From: Lunularia cruciata
Lineage: Eukaryota; Streptophyta; Marchantiopsida; Lunulariales; Lunulariaceae
Direction: 5' to 3'
Length of the DNA: 64,000 nucleotides
Assembly (NCBI GenBank): GCA_948567375.1
Contig: OX419762.1
Location: 35,693,034-35,757,033, forward strand
The position numbers were made by a program, and so were the translations under genes. The notes beneath the pieces were generated by a model that saw only the letters and a list, made by a program, of their open reading frames with translations, was not told the origin of the DNA and ran no database searches. The stretch's first letter is position 1. Each line of letters begins with the position of its first letter. Shown here piece by piece: positions 14,035 to 24,300 of the stretch.

Positions 14035-14145
14035 GTTAGAATGGGGCTTAGCCCCATTTTAATTCCTATGTCTTTTCCATGTTCGGCTTGAGGGGTCTTC
14101 TGATCCTTCTTGTTATCCTACGCGGTCGCTTTTTCTGACGTTGTG
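14035..14145 (+). repeat. dispersed repeat A copy with palindromic core
   Basis: Begins near ATGGGGCTTAGCCCCAT at 14041, a palindrome with 8-bp arms around one base, then runs through TTCGGCTTGAGGGGTCTTCT and ATCCTTCTTGTTATCCTACG to CGGTCGC. The same order of blocks occurs at 16048 and 18316, and reverse-complemented at 6984, 7064 and 35803. TCTGTTAG just upstream could be an LTR start, but no paired copy is close enough to define an element. Confidence 0.65.
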
Positions 14146-15690
14146 TTGGAGATATAAACTGGCATTGTGTGCTGCTTGAAGCTTCTATCCAGTGAGCTGC
14201 TGACAAGAGTTGGCTCATTATGTTTGGGAGATCTTTTAGGCACTTTGTGTTACTGTCTGTTTGTCTGTATGATTAACAATAACAAAAGTGACAACGCTAA
14301 CGAAGACATTATGTAAACATTATATTGGTCAACTGTACTAGTTACAAATCGTTTTTGTTTTGTTTGCAGAATAGCAATGAAATGAAGTGCTGACGGGTCA
14401 GTATCTTCGATGAATTTGTCAAACAGACGTAAAACATGAATTGGATCTTTGATGACACTAAGAATCGGAAGAGAGTTAAGTGTTGATACTGGAGTGCATT
14501 CTTTTACTTATTTTGCTTTCCAAATATTTTGCCTTTGACCATAACTAACTATCATTAGCTTGAAAGTATTACTTGTATCAAAAGTAGGATCTTCATACTA
14601 CTGTGCCCCCGCAATAGAGCAGGTATTGTCTTCTAGCAAATAAAGACCGTAATATCTATTCTGATTCTTTCAAGTGAATCGAACATATGTACTTGATCCA
14701 ATGCAGGTTCGTGAACATTGGTGAGGGGTGTGGACCAACTCAACGTGAAAGTAAAGTAAGGAAGCCTCATTTGATGGAAGTGGGTCGCTCTCGTTGCTCT
14801 TTAGACCTTCTAATTTCTGCTTCCCAGGAGCTAGGCATTGCTGGCCATGTCGAGCCCTGTGATTTCCACCTTCATTGCAGATATGCGGCCACACAACCCA
14901 AGATCTGCGTGGTTTGCACAAATGTGTACTCCACATGGATGTATCTTGTTGTATACCAGATAGCTTTACGAGTTAGTTCAGTACCACACAACACACAGTA
15001 CTGTACCGGCAAGATTCACTTCGCGGAGAGATTCTTTGTCTTTACCGATCCCTTCGAAAATCTCGTTGCCAAATGCGATTTCATCTGCTAGCATCAGCTG
15101 TTTTGACACAACTCTTGCTCACTTCCAGAATGATTGGCCACGGCCCGCCCCGCCGGGGAGAGAACTGTTGCCGGTGCTTTGGGGATTCTTCTTGCCTTCC
15201 TTCCCGTTGGGAAATCAGTCTATGAAGTTTGATAGGATCCGGTGAATTCAAGTAGAATCCGTTGGATCCTGTGCTTGTCCGGAAACTGCATAGAAAAACT
15301 TATCCGACCCCATGTTTGGCACTTCGATTTGGCCGACCCCCAGTTTGGCAAAAAGACTTAACCGACCCGCTTGAACCCTTGACGTGGCGGAATAGTCCTA
15401 TGTGGTGGATGGATTTCACAAACAGGTCACATGTTGTGCCAAAATAGTTCAGACGAACTGCGTTGGACAATTTTGAAATACAAGATGATTGGTTGCCAGC
15501 ACGAGCTCGCTCCATGCCAACTATCTACTCGAGGATGCCATGTTGGATCACATGGGCCTTGGGGGTTCGATTAGGTCTTTCTCTGTCGGGAACTGGCAGG
15601 GTTATGAGTAAACTCTTCCTGAGCTTTGGGATTGGGGTGATGCTTCTTATCTTGAGAAGCGGTCTATTTTCTCTTTTACTAAATTGAATG
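14146..15690. other. intergenic, no gene recognised
   Basis: The longest frame (14687-15091, + strand) matches no family I know and is partly mirrored by an antisense frame, so I do not call it a gene. At 15300-15375 there is a small run of related CCGACCC-plus-TTTGGCA phrases, looking like a decayed tandem repeat. Confidence 0.45.
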
Positions 15691-15702
15691 ACGAAGAGAA
15701 TT

Positions 15703-15793
15703 GAATCCTTAGGAATCCATCAATGCAGATATTGAATGCTCAGAGGGATTTTAGACCAATCAATGGTTAGAGGATTGATGGATTTCTAAGCAT
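15703..15793. repeat. imperfect foldback repeat
   Basis: An arm around 15703-15727 containing TAGGAATCCATCAATGC has an inverted partner around 15768-15793 (GGATTGATGGATTTCTAAGC). Words such as GAATCC and AATGCTC or GCATTCA recur on both sides. It could be a small foldback element or a MITE remnant; no target duplication was found. Confidence 0.45.
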
Positions 15794-16039
15794 TGAATCC
15801 CAAGGGAATAGAGCATTCAAGTGAATCCCTCTAAGCACCAAGGTTCCTAGACCATACCGTTTGATTTTCTTTCTTGATAAACTTGATATTTGCGAATTTC
15901 TGAAAGTAGTCTTGTATTCGCGTGAAGGTCGAGGTGGGCGTTTTACCTCTTTCCCTTATACCTCCATGATTGAGGTCGACTGCTTCAATGTCCAATTCAA
16001 AGTTGGTTCATGATAGTTATTTCTACATGGAAAGTAAAG

Positions 16040-16165
16040 ACTCTATTGGGGCTTAGCCCCATTTTACCTTTTTCATCTCTCCCTTGTACGGCTTGATGGG
16101 GTCCTTCCCATCCTTCATTTTTTCTATGCGGTCGTCCTTCTTCTCTGAAAGTAAAGACTTCTTCC
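16040..16165 (+). repeat. dispersed repeat A copy
   Basis: TGGGGCTTAGCCCCATTTTA is followed by CTCTCCCTTGTACGGCTTGA, TGGGGTCCTTCCCATCCTTC and TATGCGGTCGTCCTTC. This is the cleanest copy of the six I can see. Confidence 0.65.
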
Positions 16166-17892
16166 TGTATACTAATGTGTAAGTTTTGATTGTGGGATAA
16201 TAATGATTGTGTATCATTCCTTGATAAAAGTCATCATTATCGTAATGTCAGGAGAGTTGGCTAAAACCACTTGAGATGAATCTAAACGAGATGCTTATCG
16301 ATGAAAGGTATTAAGGTAGCCACTTTCTGTCATCATAATGTCATTGAGTCACGATGAAGAAGAGATGGTATCAACCACTAGTTATGCAGTGCTTTACGAA
16401 CTAAGACACCTAAAGCACGGCACTTAAGTGGTTGGCAGATTGTCATATCGATTCATGATGCACACCAAGATGACACTTGAACTTGATGACTTTGTTGAAT
16501 TGATGAAAGGTTTCACCTGTACCAACCTGGAAGAGATCTTCTAGACTTCCTACTCAGCATGGGAAAATTATAATTTAAATCGTTCCGTCAGACGTTGACA
16601 TAACAAAAGCAAAACGCCATATGTACCTTCTCAAATTCTGCTTCCTTTGGATTCACCACTACAGTACAGATCACGTTGAACTGTTCACGTTGAACTAAAC
16701 AGTAAACCAAAGTAGAGCCAGTTTGAAAGTTTTCTTCTTCATCGGGTAATTCATAAACTCATGATGGTGAAAGAATCGATAATTTGAAACTCCTGAGTAT
16801 TCCTTGGCAAACTAGATGGTACAACTCTTGATATTTATTTTAATCCCTTGAGCTGTAAAAGTCACCTCTACCGTTGCGCTTTAACAAATTTAATACTCAT
16901 ATACCTGATAACGTGTTAACTGAAACCGCTCCATCTCTTTTGGTCTACTGGGTGCTTTCTCGAGAGGAGGCGCTTGGAAAGAAGAACTGCACTTTTGAAG
17001 AGAGAGATCGTGGGTCGAGAAAGGGCACAAACTTCGAAGCTTCAACAACACCATGAGTGCATTAATGTCTTTGTTTTTGTTGTTTTGCTCTTATTAGGCT
17101 CCAAAGCGTAGACCTTTCTGGTCCATGCGTGCACGACAGTTGAGTCTATGCTGTAAATCGACGTATGGACATACCTTACTCGTCTCGTGTTTTTGTAGAC
17201 TTGAGCCTATAAAATAGACAGTTCTATAGTTCGGTCGTCGAAATAATATGTCAGCAAGGCGGCTCGTGAAACACGAATCTCCATGGATTTGGAGATTAAG
17301 ACTGCCGTCTATGAACTACAGTAAGTAGTTGAAAGAGTCTTGAATTGCTCGGAGAATTTCCATAGCACGCTCCTTTTCTCTCCAGGTCCCTGATCAGCAA
17401 ATAAAATCCCTCCTGAACTTTCCTCATGAAGATTACCAAGAGGATTTACTCGAATCAATCAATAGTGGACTTTACTAAGGCAGCACTTCACTAAAGCAGT
17501 GTTCTGTTGGTAGATTATGTTGACAAAGTCTCCGAAATGAAGGGGAGGATGTTGCCCTTGAATAATGTTTCCAAAGTCTTCAGGTCTTGAAGAATTAAGT
17601 CTAATCTTCAAGCATTCCTCGAAACGTCTTCCTTGTCACGAAGATGATAGGACAGAGCTCATGCTATTTTGACGGCCTTGACATTGCAGAACCGTGCTTC
17701 AGTTTTCTTCCTTTGCAGCAAAGGGGCGAGGGGAACGAAGTTGGGAGTATGCTTTATCTCTTCCATTTCAACTCGCACATAAGTAGTAGTGACCGGCAAA
17801 GGTGGAATGGTATGTACATAAGGTACTAACAATAATTTGTTTGATTTCAATCGAATCTCCTTCAAGAGTCAATTGACTGTAAAGGATCAATT

Positions 17893-17925
17893 TGTCCAAT
17901 TTGTCCAATTTTTCCAATTTGTCCA
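17893..17925. repeat. short TTGTCCAAT tandem repeat
   Basis: Four near-identical 9-10 bp units of the form TTTGTCCAAT lie head to tail. It is a local slippage-type repeat with no other context. Confidence 0.7.
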
Positions 17926-18315
17926 AAAGGAGATCCAGGAAAATGCTGACAAACAGTGACCTCGCATCTCTTGGATATATTCGATGTATGGAGTCCAATA
18001 TGTTTGTAATTTGTGAAGACGTTTCCTTCCTCTATATTGCATATTTCACTAAGAGGGAGCAACTTTGCCTGGAAATAGTCACAAGTACTGAGCGTGCACT
18101 TGGGTTGCCATGATTCTTTATTAGTCCACAGGACTATTTGGTGAGTAGGAAGATGGTATAGAGATACTCCAGCCACAACTCGACGTCGAGAAGGTGCTAT
18201 TTCTACTCACGAATCGTTGAATTACTCTCGAGAACAATGGAAAAGAGTTTAGTTAAATTCTTAATATTATAAATATAAAAAGATAAAATATTTTTCAATC
18301 TTATTTTAAAATACA

Positions 18316-18400
18316 TTGGAGTCTAGTTCCATTTTATTTCTTTTGTCTCTCCCTTGTCCGGCTTGATGGGTCTTCACATCCTTCCGGTGTTCTACGTGAT
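18316..18400 (+). repeat. degraded dispersed repeat A copy
   Basis: Shares CTCTCCCTTGTCCGGCTTGA and TGGGTCTTCACATCCTTCCG with the copies at 14041 and 16048. The palindromic core has decayed to GGAGTCTAGTTCC. An AT-rich stretch immediately precedes it. Confidence 0.55.
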
Positions 18401-20060
18401 AATTTTTTATTTTTAAATATAACAGATCTTTTGGATCAATATATCAAGGAGAAACATAAAGTGCTTTTCAAACATAAAATCACATCAAATTAAAGGAGAT
18501 CAAACGGATTTGCGTGCCGAGGATATAAGGGAGAAATTTCCGTAGTGCAGGTACGTGGAATGAGAAGTTTCGTAATCTCGCGTTCCGAAGACCTTTTGGC
18601 GTAGGAGTCCTACCCTAGGTGGAGAACAGCGCACTAGCTTTGGCGAATAAGGAGCACGCCTGTTCCGGGGTCTAGGGTACAGTTAATCAAAGATCCCGGC
18701 ATATTCGGCTCGCTCGCGTTGGATCTCCAGCGGATCCGCTGCTCTTCCTGACCATTCCCGTAGCCCGTTCTGCCGACACCTGCCCTCTGTCATACACGTG
18801 TTTACTGACGGGATCTCCCGACTTTCGACTCCCGCAGTGGACCCGCTGAGCTACCCTCTAGCTGTCATGCGCTGCTGCCGTTCCCAGGTTAGTTCCGTTC
18901 TGTAGAAAACCGGAAGCATACTTACACCCGCCTCCAAGGATGGATGGCGTCCTCGGTTGATGAACAGAGAAACTTACAGTTTGCTGTAGAAACGTACGTA
19001 CCCAGACCCCCTTACTCACCCAGACCAGGCTAAGGTCGTCAACGTTTTACTTAACCAGACCTTCTTCACAGGTAACTACCTGTTAACAATACTCACCGGT
19101 TAACACAATTCATCGAAATATATTGCTACTAAGGTAGCGCGTTTCTCTTCAAAGGGATATAAATTAGCTTAAACTGATAACAGCCACGGTGGCACAATTG
19201 ACCGTCCTGCGTGGTTGTTGACACGGTTAAGTCCGTGAATTCTGGTAATGTTCCGAAGGTTGGTTTAGTAAAGTTCGATAGCTTCTTTTGTCTTTTCAAG
19301 GAAACAGAGCAAGAAAGCGGCCGCATGTGACGGAAACACGAGAATGTTTTCCTCCAGAAACAAACGTGAGGAGGTGACGGTAGTGAGGTTGTCATCAGCA
19401 CTGTCATATCATGTACACATATTCTTCCGGAATTCGTTCAGTCGTTCTTCCGTTCCTTCTTTGCTCCATTGATGGTTTGATGAATCCTCAATCCGTTGGG
19501 TGTCAGCTGAAAGGGGCCCCTCCTGGAAACAAACGACTTCATTTAATCTACGTTTAGATATGGATTTGCTTCTCGAGATATTGGCACTACTGTAACTGCT
19601 CGAGGATCTATGTAACTGTAGTTTCTTCTTCGTCTGTTCAGTGGCAAGGCCGAGAGCAACTGACTGGAGAGCGAAACTTTCGGGGTGCCAACTCAATTTC
19701 ACGAAAATACATGGATGAGGTTAGGCACGGCGGCCAGGCCAGGCCGGGGCTGGCGGGGCCTTACGAGGTTCCGAGTAGGAAGAAGACTGACTGCTCATTG
19801 TGAGTGTCTTGCGTCTCGCCACGCGTTCTCCCGTGGTCGACTTTCGTCCTGGGAAAGGAGAAGAGGAGGTGCTGTGGTGAAGATGCTGCGGCAGCCGGAA
19901 CATGAAAAAGGAGCTGCAAGGAGTCGTAAGTCGTTCACCTTAGACATTCTTGCGGTCGTCCGCCGGATAAATCCGTGCGTCCGTGCGGTCCCGCCGGCCC
20001 GCCCTGCTTGTCTGGGCTCCTCATGTGCGCTTCAGGCAGAGTAGTGCCGGGAGCCGGATG

Positions 20061-20105
20061 AAAGGAAAGGAAAGGAAAGGAAAGGATGGGAAGGGAAAGA
20101 AAAGC
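20061..20105 (+). repeat. GGAAA pentamer microsatellite
   Basis: At least five consecutive GGAAA units followed by degenerate GGGAAA and GAAA units, in the upstream region of the ORP gene. Confidence 0.85.
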
Positions 20106-21211
20106 TCTGCCTCTCGGGTGTTAACTCCGGAAATCGCCTTGCTTCGTTTAGTGGAGGGAGAGAGGGAAGTTCCCCACTCCCGCTCGCTTCCGAAGCTTTG
20201 GATCTTGTATGAGAAGTTTATAAAGGATGTTTACTCTTTTTACCATCTGCTGGTGGGAGGAAAGGGAATGAACAGTGAGTAGCTCGCTCAGTGAGTGAGT
20301 CCCGGTCGGAATCGTTGCTGGACTTGAGTGTGTGTTGTTGCTGCCAACTTTTTCCACTCCCGCTCCATGTTGTGACTTTGGAGCATTCGATCTTGAATCA
20401 AGCTGATGATCTCTGGGAACGTGAGTTTGCGTGTGGTGAGTACTCTTTCCTCCACAGGACTCTCAGTATGAGGCCTGGGAAATTTTACAAATTTGGCATT
20501 TCCCGTTAGAAGGAAGGGAAACTTAGAAAGGCGTAGTTCTGTGTACCAGGAACTTTGCCGGTTGCTGGAATTGCTGCTTTGGAAAGGGCGACTTGGGCAC
20601 CATCAGAGGACTCGGTTTACTTGTGCACAATGTGTGGGAAAAAGAAGTTGGCAGATGCAGCGGATGCGACTTGAGCAGGTTGCTGGCTGCGACTTTCGAC
20701 GATCGAAGCCTTTTGTCTCTTTACTATTGATAATGATGATGAGATGATGAATTGTCAATGAGTTTCTGGCTTCTTATCGGGTGCAATTGGAGCACGACTT
20801 TGATACTGCGACTCCTGGTGTTCTTAGTTCTTGCCAACTTGAGAAGTGGCTCTGACGGAGGGAACTAATACCGAGGAATTGAAGATTTGTTCGGATCTAG
20901 AGGAGGAATTGAGCTCGGGTAACTTGACGAGACAGGGTTCGGAAACAGCTCTGTGCAGGTTATCATGAGTTAAATAGCAGGGGCCTGACCTGGTAGGGTC
21001 ATGGACAATGGTGTTTAAGGCATTTACAAGAACTAATAAGTGCAGCGTTCGTTTTAGAGGAGGGACTGGAAATTTGTTTCGTTGATTGTTGGTGCAACAT
21101 CGACTGAATGCAACCATGAAAATTTTACTTTGAGTATTTTCTGCGGGATTAGCAGGATAGTTGTGTGTCGTCGCAGCAGAAGCGCCTCATTCGAGGCCGT
21201 TACTAGGCCTT

Positions 21212-21214
<3 letters not shown>

Positions 21215-21264
<50 letters not shown>
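21215..21264 (+). repeat. (TC)25 microsatellite
   Basis: Uninterrupted TC dinucleotide run of 50 bp in the presumed 5' leader of the ORP gene. On the other strand it is a GA tract of the kind bound by plant BPC/GAGA-binding proteins; binding here is only inferred. Confidence 0.95.
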
Positions 21265-21266
<2 letters not shown>

Positions 21267-21359
21267 GTCTAAGCGATTCTTTGACCCGGCGGCGACATAC
21301 AAAATCCTCAGGACTTTGCAGAATTTACATAACGCAAGCCTTGCATTCTCGCTAGATAG

Positions 21360-24300
21360 ATGCCAGGCATGGGGCAGCAAAGGAGGCGGCAGCGGCGTTC
21401 GGTGGAAACCGTGCAAGGAAATCGGCGCATCTACGATCCTCGGCGATGGCACAAGCGAAGCAGTGGCAGTAATACCAAGAGTGTGAGTAATTGGGGACAG
21501 CCACCAGCAGGATGGATGCTGGTTTGGGCCGGACGCTTCAAGCGCTGGCGTCGTCGCTGGTTCGTGGCACATCCGCCCGGTCTTCTGCTCCATTATAAGA
21601 ATGGCGATCAAATTGGTCGACCAGGCTGCATCAGCCTTCTTGTACTCTTCTTACCTTTCCGTCCATTCCGTTTCTCCTTCTAAACTATCATTTGTACCAC
21701 GCTATGCAGGCTTCATGACCTGAGCCAGTTTGGACTTGCATCTCTTTTGTTATATTCGATTATTGTGAGCTGTCTGTTGTAGAGATCCTCACTTTCAACG
21801 CTTGCGCAGGAGGCCACGGCAGGTCCAACTCCTGGCAAGGAGCGGCAAATCAAGATCGTGAGGGGATCAATGGTGTACTATCTGCGCACACTCAACAAGG
21901 ATTATCGCCAGGTACTTCCACTTGGCATTATACGTGTTCTATAACGCCTAACATTCGCATGGCCGCGCTATCGGCGCCGTTGTCACCGAGGAAACCCTCT
22001 CACCTGTGTCTTGTAGGTGCCTTGTGTCTGATCTCTCCCTCGTGAAAGACCTTGCTGCTTTGTTGATCTAGTAAGCAATCCCATCGATGTACTTCCTCAG
22101 TTGAGCCCTCCCTGCAGTCCTGTTGTCGCGCTCGATTAATTTGGTGAAACATTCTAACCAAAGTCGACCAGAGCTGTAATTATCTTCCGTGAACATCCAA
22201 TAGGATAGCGATATGTATTGGACATGGACTCGGAGTTTAGATTAGTGGGTTACTGGTACGCGGTGGCATCCTAAGTACCTACGCCATCCTTTGTCTGAAG
22301 AATCTTACGGAGGTCGAAGAATGTCTTTACAACTTCATCTTTCAAAGTAAAAGCACACGATCCTGGGTTTATCAACTCAAACCCCGACCGCCAGCGTGGA
22401 AATCATGACTGACCAGTACCTCAATGCTTGATCATATGTTTCCCGTGACAATCGCCTCATTTTGAATAAATCGCGATTAGCTGGCGGAGAAGCAGGAGAA
22501 CCCTCTTGACTTTGAAAATGTAGATTTAATACGGTAATGTAAGGAGAAAGATTTTTTTTTGGAGTTTTGAAAGTCTTCATATAGAAGGCCCTGCAAGAAA
22601 GGTTTTCTGTTTCCTTTGTGAAATTTTTTTTTGAGCTTCAATTGAAGTGCACGGTGAGAGACTGAACTGTTCTATTTCAAATAGAAGCCACAGAGAGCAT
22701 ATGACTCCAATTGCAGTTTATGTCACATGAATATCGTGTAGGCGTCAATTTTTCTCGTTGTCTCTAGTAAATCTATGCATTTGTAATTGTCTTGTGATAC
22801 TAAAATTGTACTCTGATGGAAAGCAGTCATGGCTGGACGCCATTCATGAATCTATGCGGATCTACAACAAATCTCTTCAAAAAGCTGCAGTGGGGGCAAT
22901 GCCTGGACGTGGTCTGGTACCTCAACAGTCTGTGCCAGAGGTGAGCCAGGAATCTAATGGGTTCCTCAACTCAGCAGAAACTTCTGAAGATTGAATTGTC
23001 GACTTGGTGCATGTGGTACTGTTGCAAGGTGGTAAAGATTTCTTGCTGCCTTGCTTCCTCGAATCTTTTTGCTTACTGAATCCGGGTTGTATTCGGAGTG
23101 CTGTTTTAAGTATCAGCTAATAGTAGGACGTTGTTTCCTGATTAATAGCATGTCAAAGAAGAATGGGAAGCCCAGGAAAGAGAGCTTAACCGAAGACTAG
23201 GGGAACGTTTGCAAGACCTTGAGCCCGCGAGCAAAGGTAACCTACTGACGCTGTATCACCGTGGGGGCTGTTGGAAGGATGACTTTGTTGCTAGCAGCTC
23301 TTTGCAGAGTAGTTATACAGGGTTACTTGGTTCCAGAGTTACAACCTTACGTATCAAATGAGTTCACTTGATGGAGTCACTGATCGAAGAACCGTCTATG
23401 AGTATTGGGCATAGACGCTAACTTGTCTTCGACTGGAAATGAATTGATTCCGTGTGCCTGCTCAGTGCTAGTCCTGATAGATGTCCAGCTCAGTATCTAA
23501 TGGACTCGCATTGTGACGGCTGCAGCATTTTTGCAGCAACTGCAATCTTTGCAGCAATCACTTTCGGTCATTTCCGGAGCACTGGGGTTTAGTGATAAGC
23601 CTGAAACAAACTTGTCTTTTTCAAGCAATGCAGAGCTGACTAGGATGCCGGAATTTTGGAACGGAATGGAGAAAGTGGACGGCAATTCATTTCGGACTTC
23701 TAGGAATAACTCAGGTGACGAAGGAAATCTGAGATTATCCTCCCCAGAAGTTGGAGGAAGTGATGCGTCGCAAAATGGGCATAAGTTTGCAGACAATAAT
23801 TTTTCGCTTCCTGAAAGTTCGTACACTCGAACTCAGAGATCTATATTTAAGTGGAAGGGAGATGGTGAAAGTAAGCAGGGAAAGAAAAGATCTTCAAAGT
23901 CTGCTCAATCGGGTGCCCTAATTTCTGAGAAATCACTCAGTAGGACAAAACGACGAAGTTTCTCCTTCTCAATGGATGAATCTTTACGGCATCCCGAGTA
24001 CGTCTTTCTTCGTGAAGGAAGTTGTATCGGCGGAGAATGTTTTAAGTGGAAGAAAAAGTCAGCAAATGGGGATGTTTTATTGAAAGGGCACGTTTCTGAT
24101 TCTGAAGTTGGGTGTGGAAATGGCTGTGAAGCTCACCCAGATGCATTGAGGAGTCCACTACTAGGTGAAAACAAGGGTAAAGGTGGTTATACGGAGGATA
24201 CTAGTCTTCCAGCTTCGGCGGAACTAGGGGAGAACATTGCAGGTCCAAGAGACGGAGATCAATCAGCAATACTTAAGGAATATGGCAGTAGTCCAAAGAA

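Larger units (their letters stand above)
16166..19700. other. intergenic, no gene recognised
   Basis: Contains a further degraded copy of dispersed repeat A (18316-18400) and a short run of TTGTCCAAT units at 17893-17925. The stretch 18500-18900 has a higher GC content but no recognisable coding sequence. Confidence 0.45.
19701..21359 (+). promoter_or_regulatory. probable promoter and 5' leader region of the ORP gene
   Basis: GC-richer than the flanks, with a GGAAA pentamer array at about 20061-20100 and a (TC)25 tract at 21215-21264, 95 bases before the chosen ATG. Pyrimidine tracts just upstream of start codons are frequent in plant 5' leaders. No protein family is recognisable in the frames here, so I read it as regulatory or untranslated sequence. 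Transcription start and any 5' UTR introns cannot be fixed by eye. Confidence 0.5.

Noticed and set aside
17893..17925. short tandem units as a CRISPR-like array
   Set aside because: Units are about 9 bp with no spacers, in plant nuclear DNA; simple slippage repeat.
19685..20282. two GC-rich overlapping frames upstream of the ORP gene
   Set aside because: The composition is that of a GC-rich leader with a GGAAA array and there is no domain; more likely promoter or 5' UTR.
21054..21611. 185-codon minus-strand frame with an Arg-Glu repeat
   Set aside because: The repeat is the TC microsatellite read backwards, and the frame overlaps ORP exon 1.
22758..22994. frame extending past ORP exon 3 on both sides
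   Set aside because: The conserved part is only 22827-22940 between good splice sites; the remainder is intron read-through.
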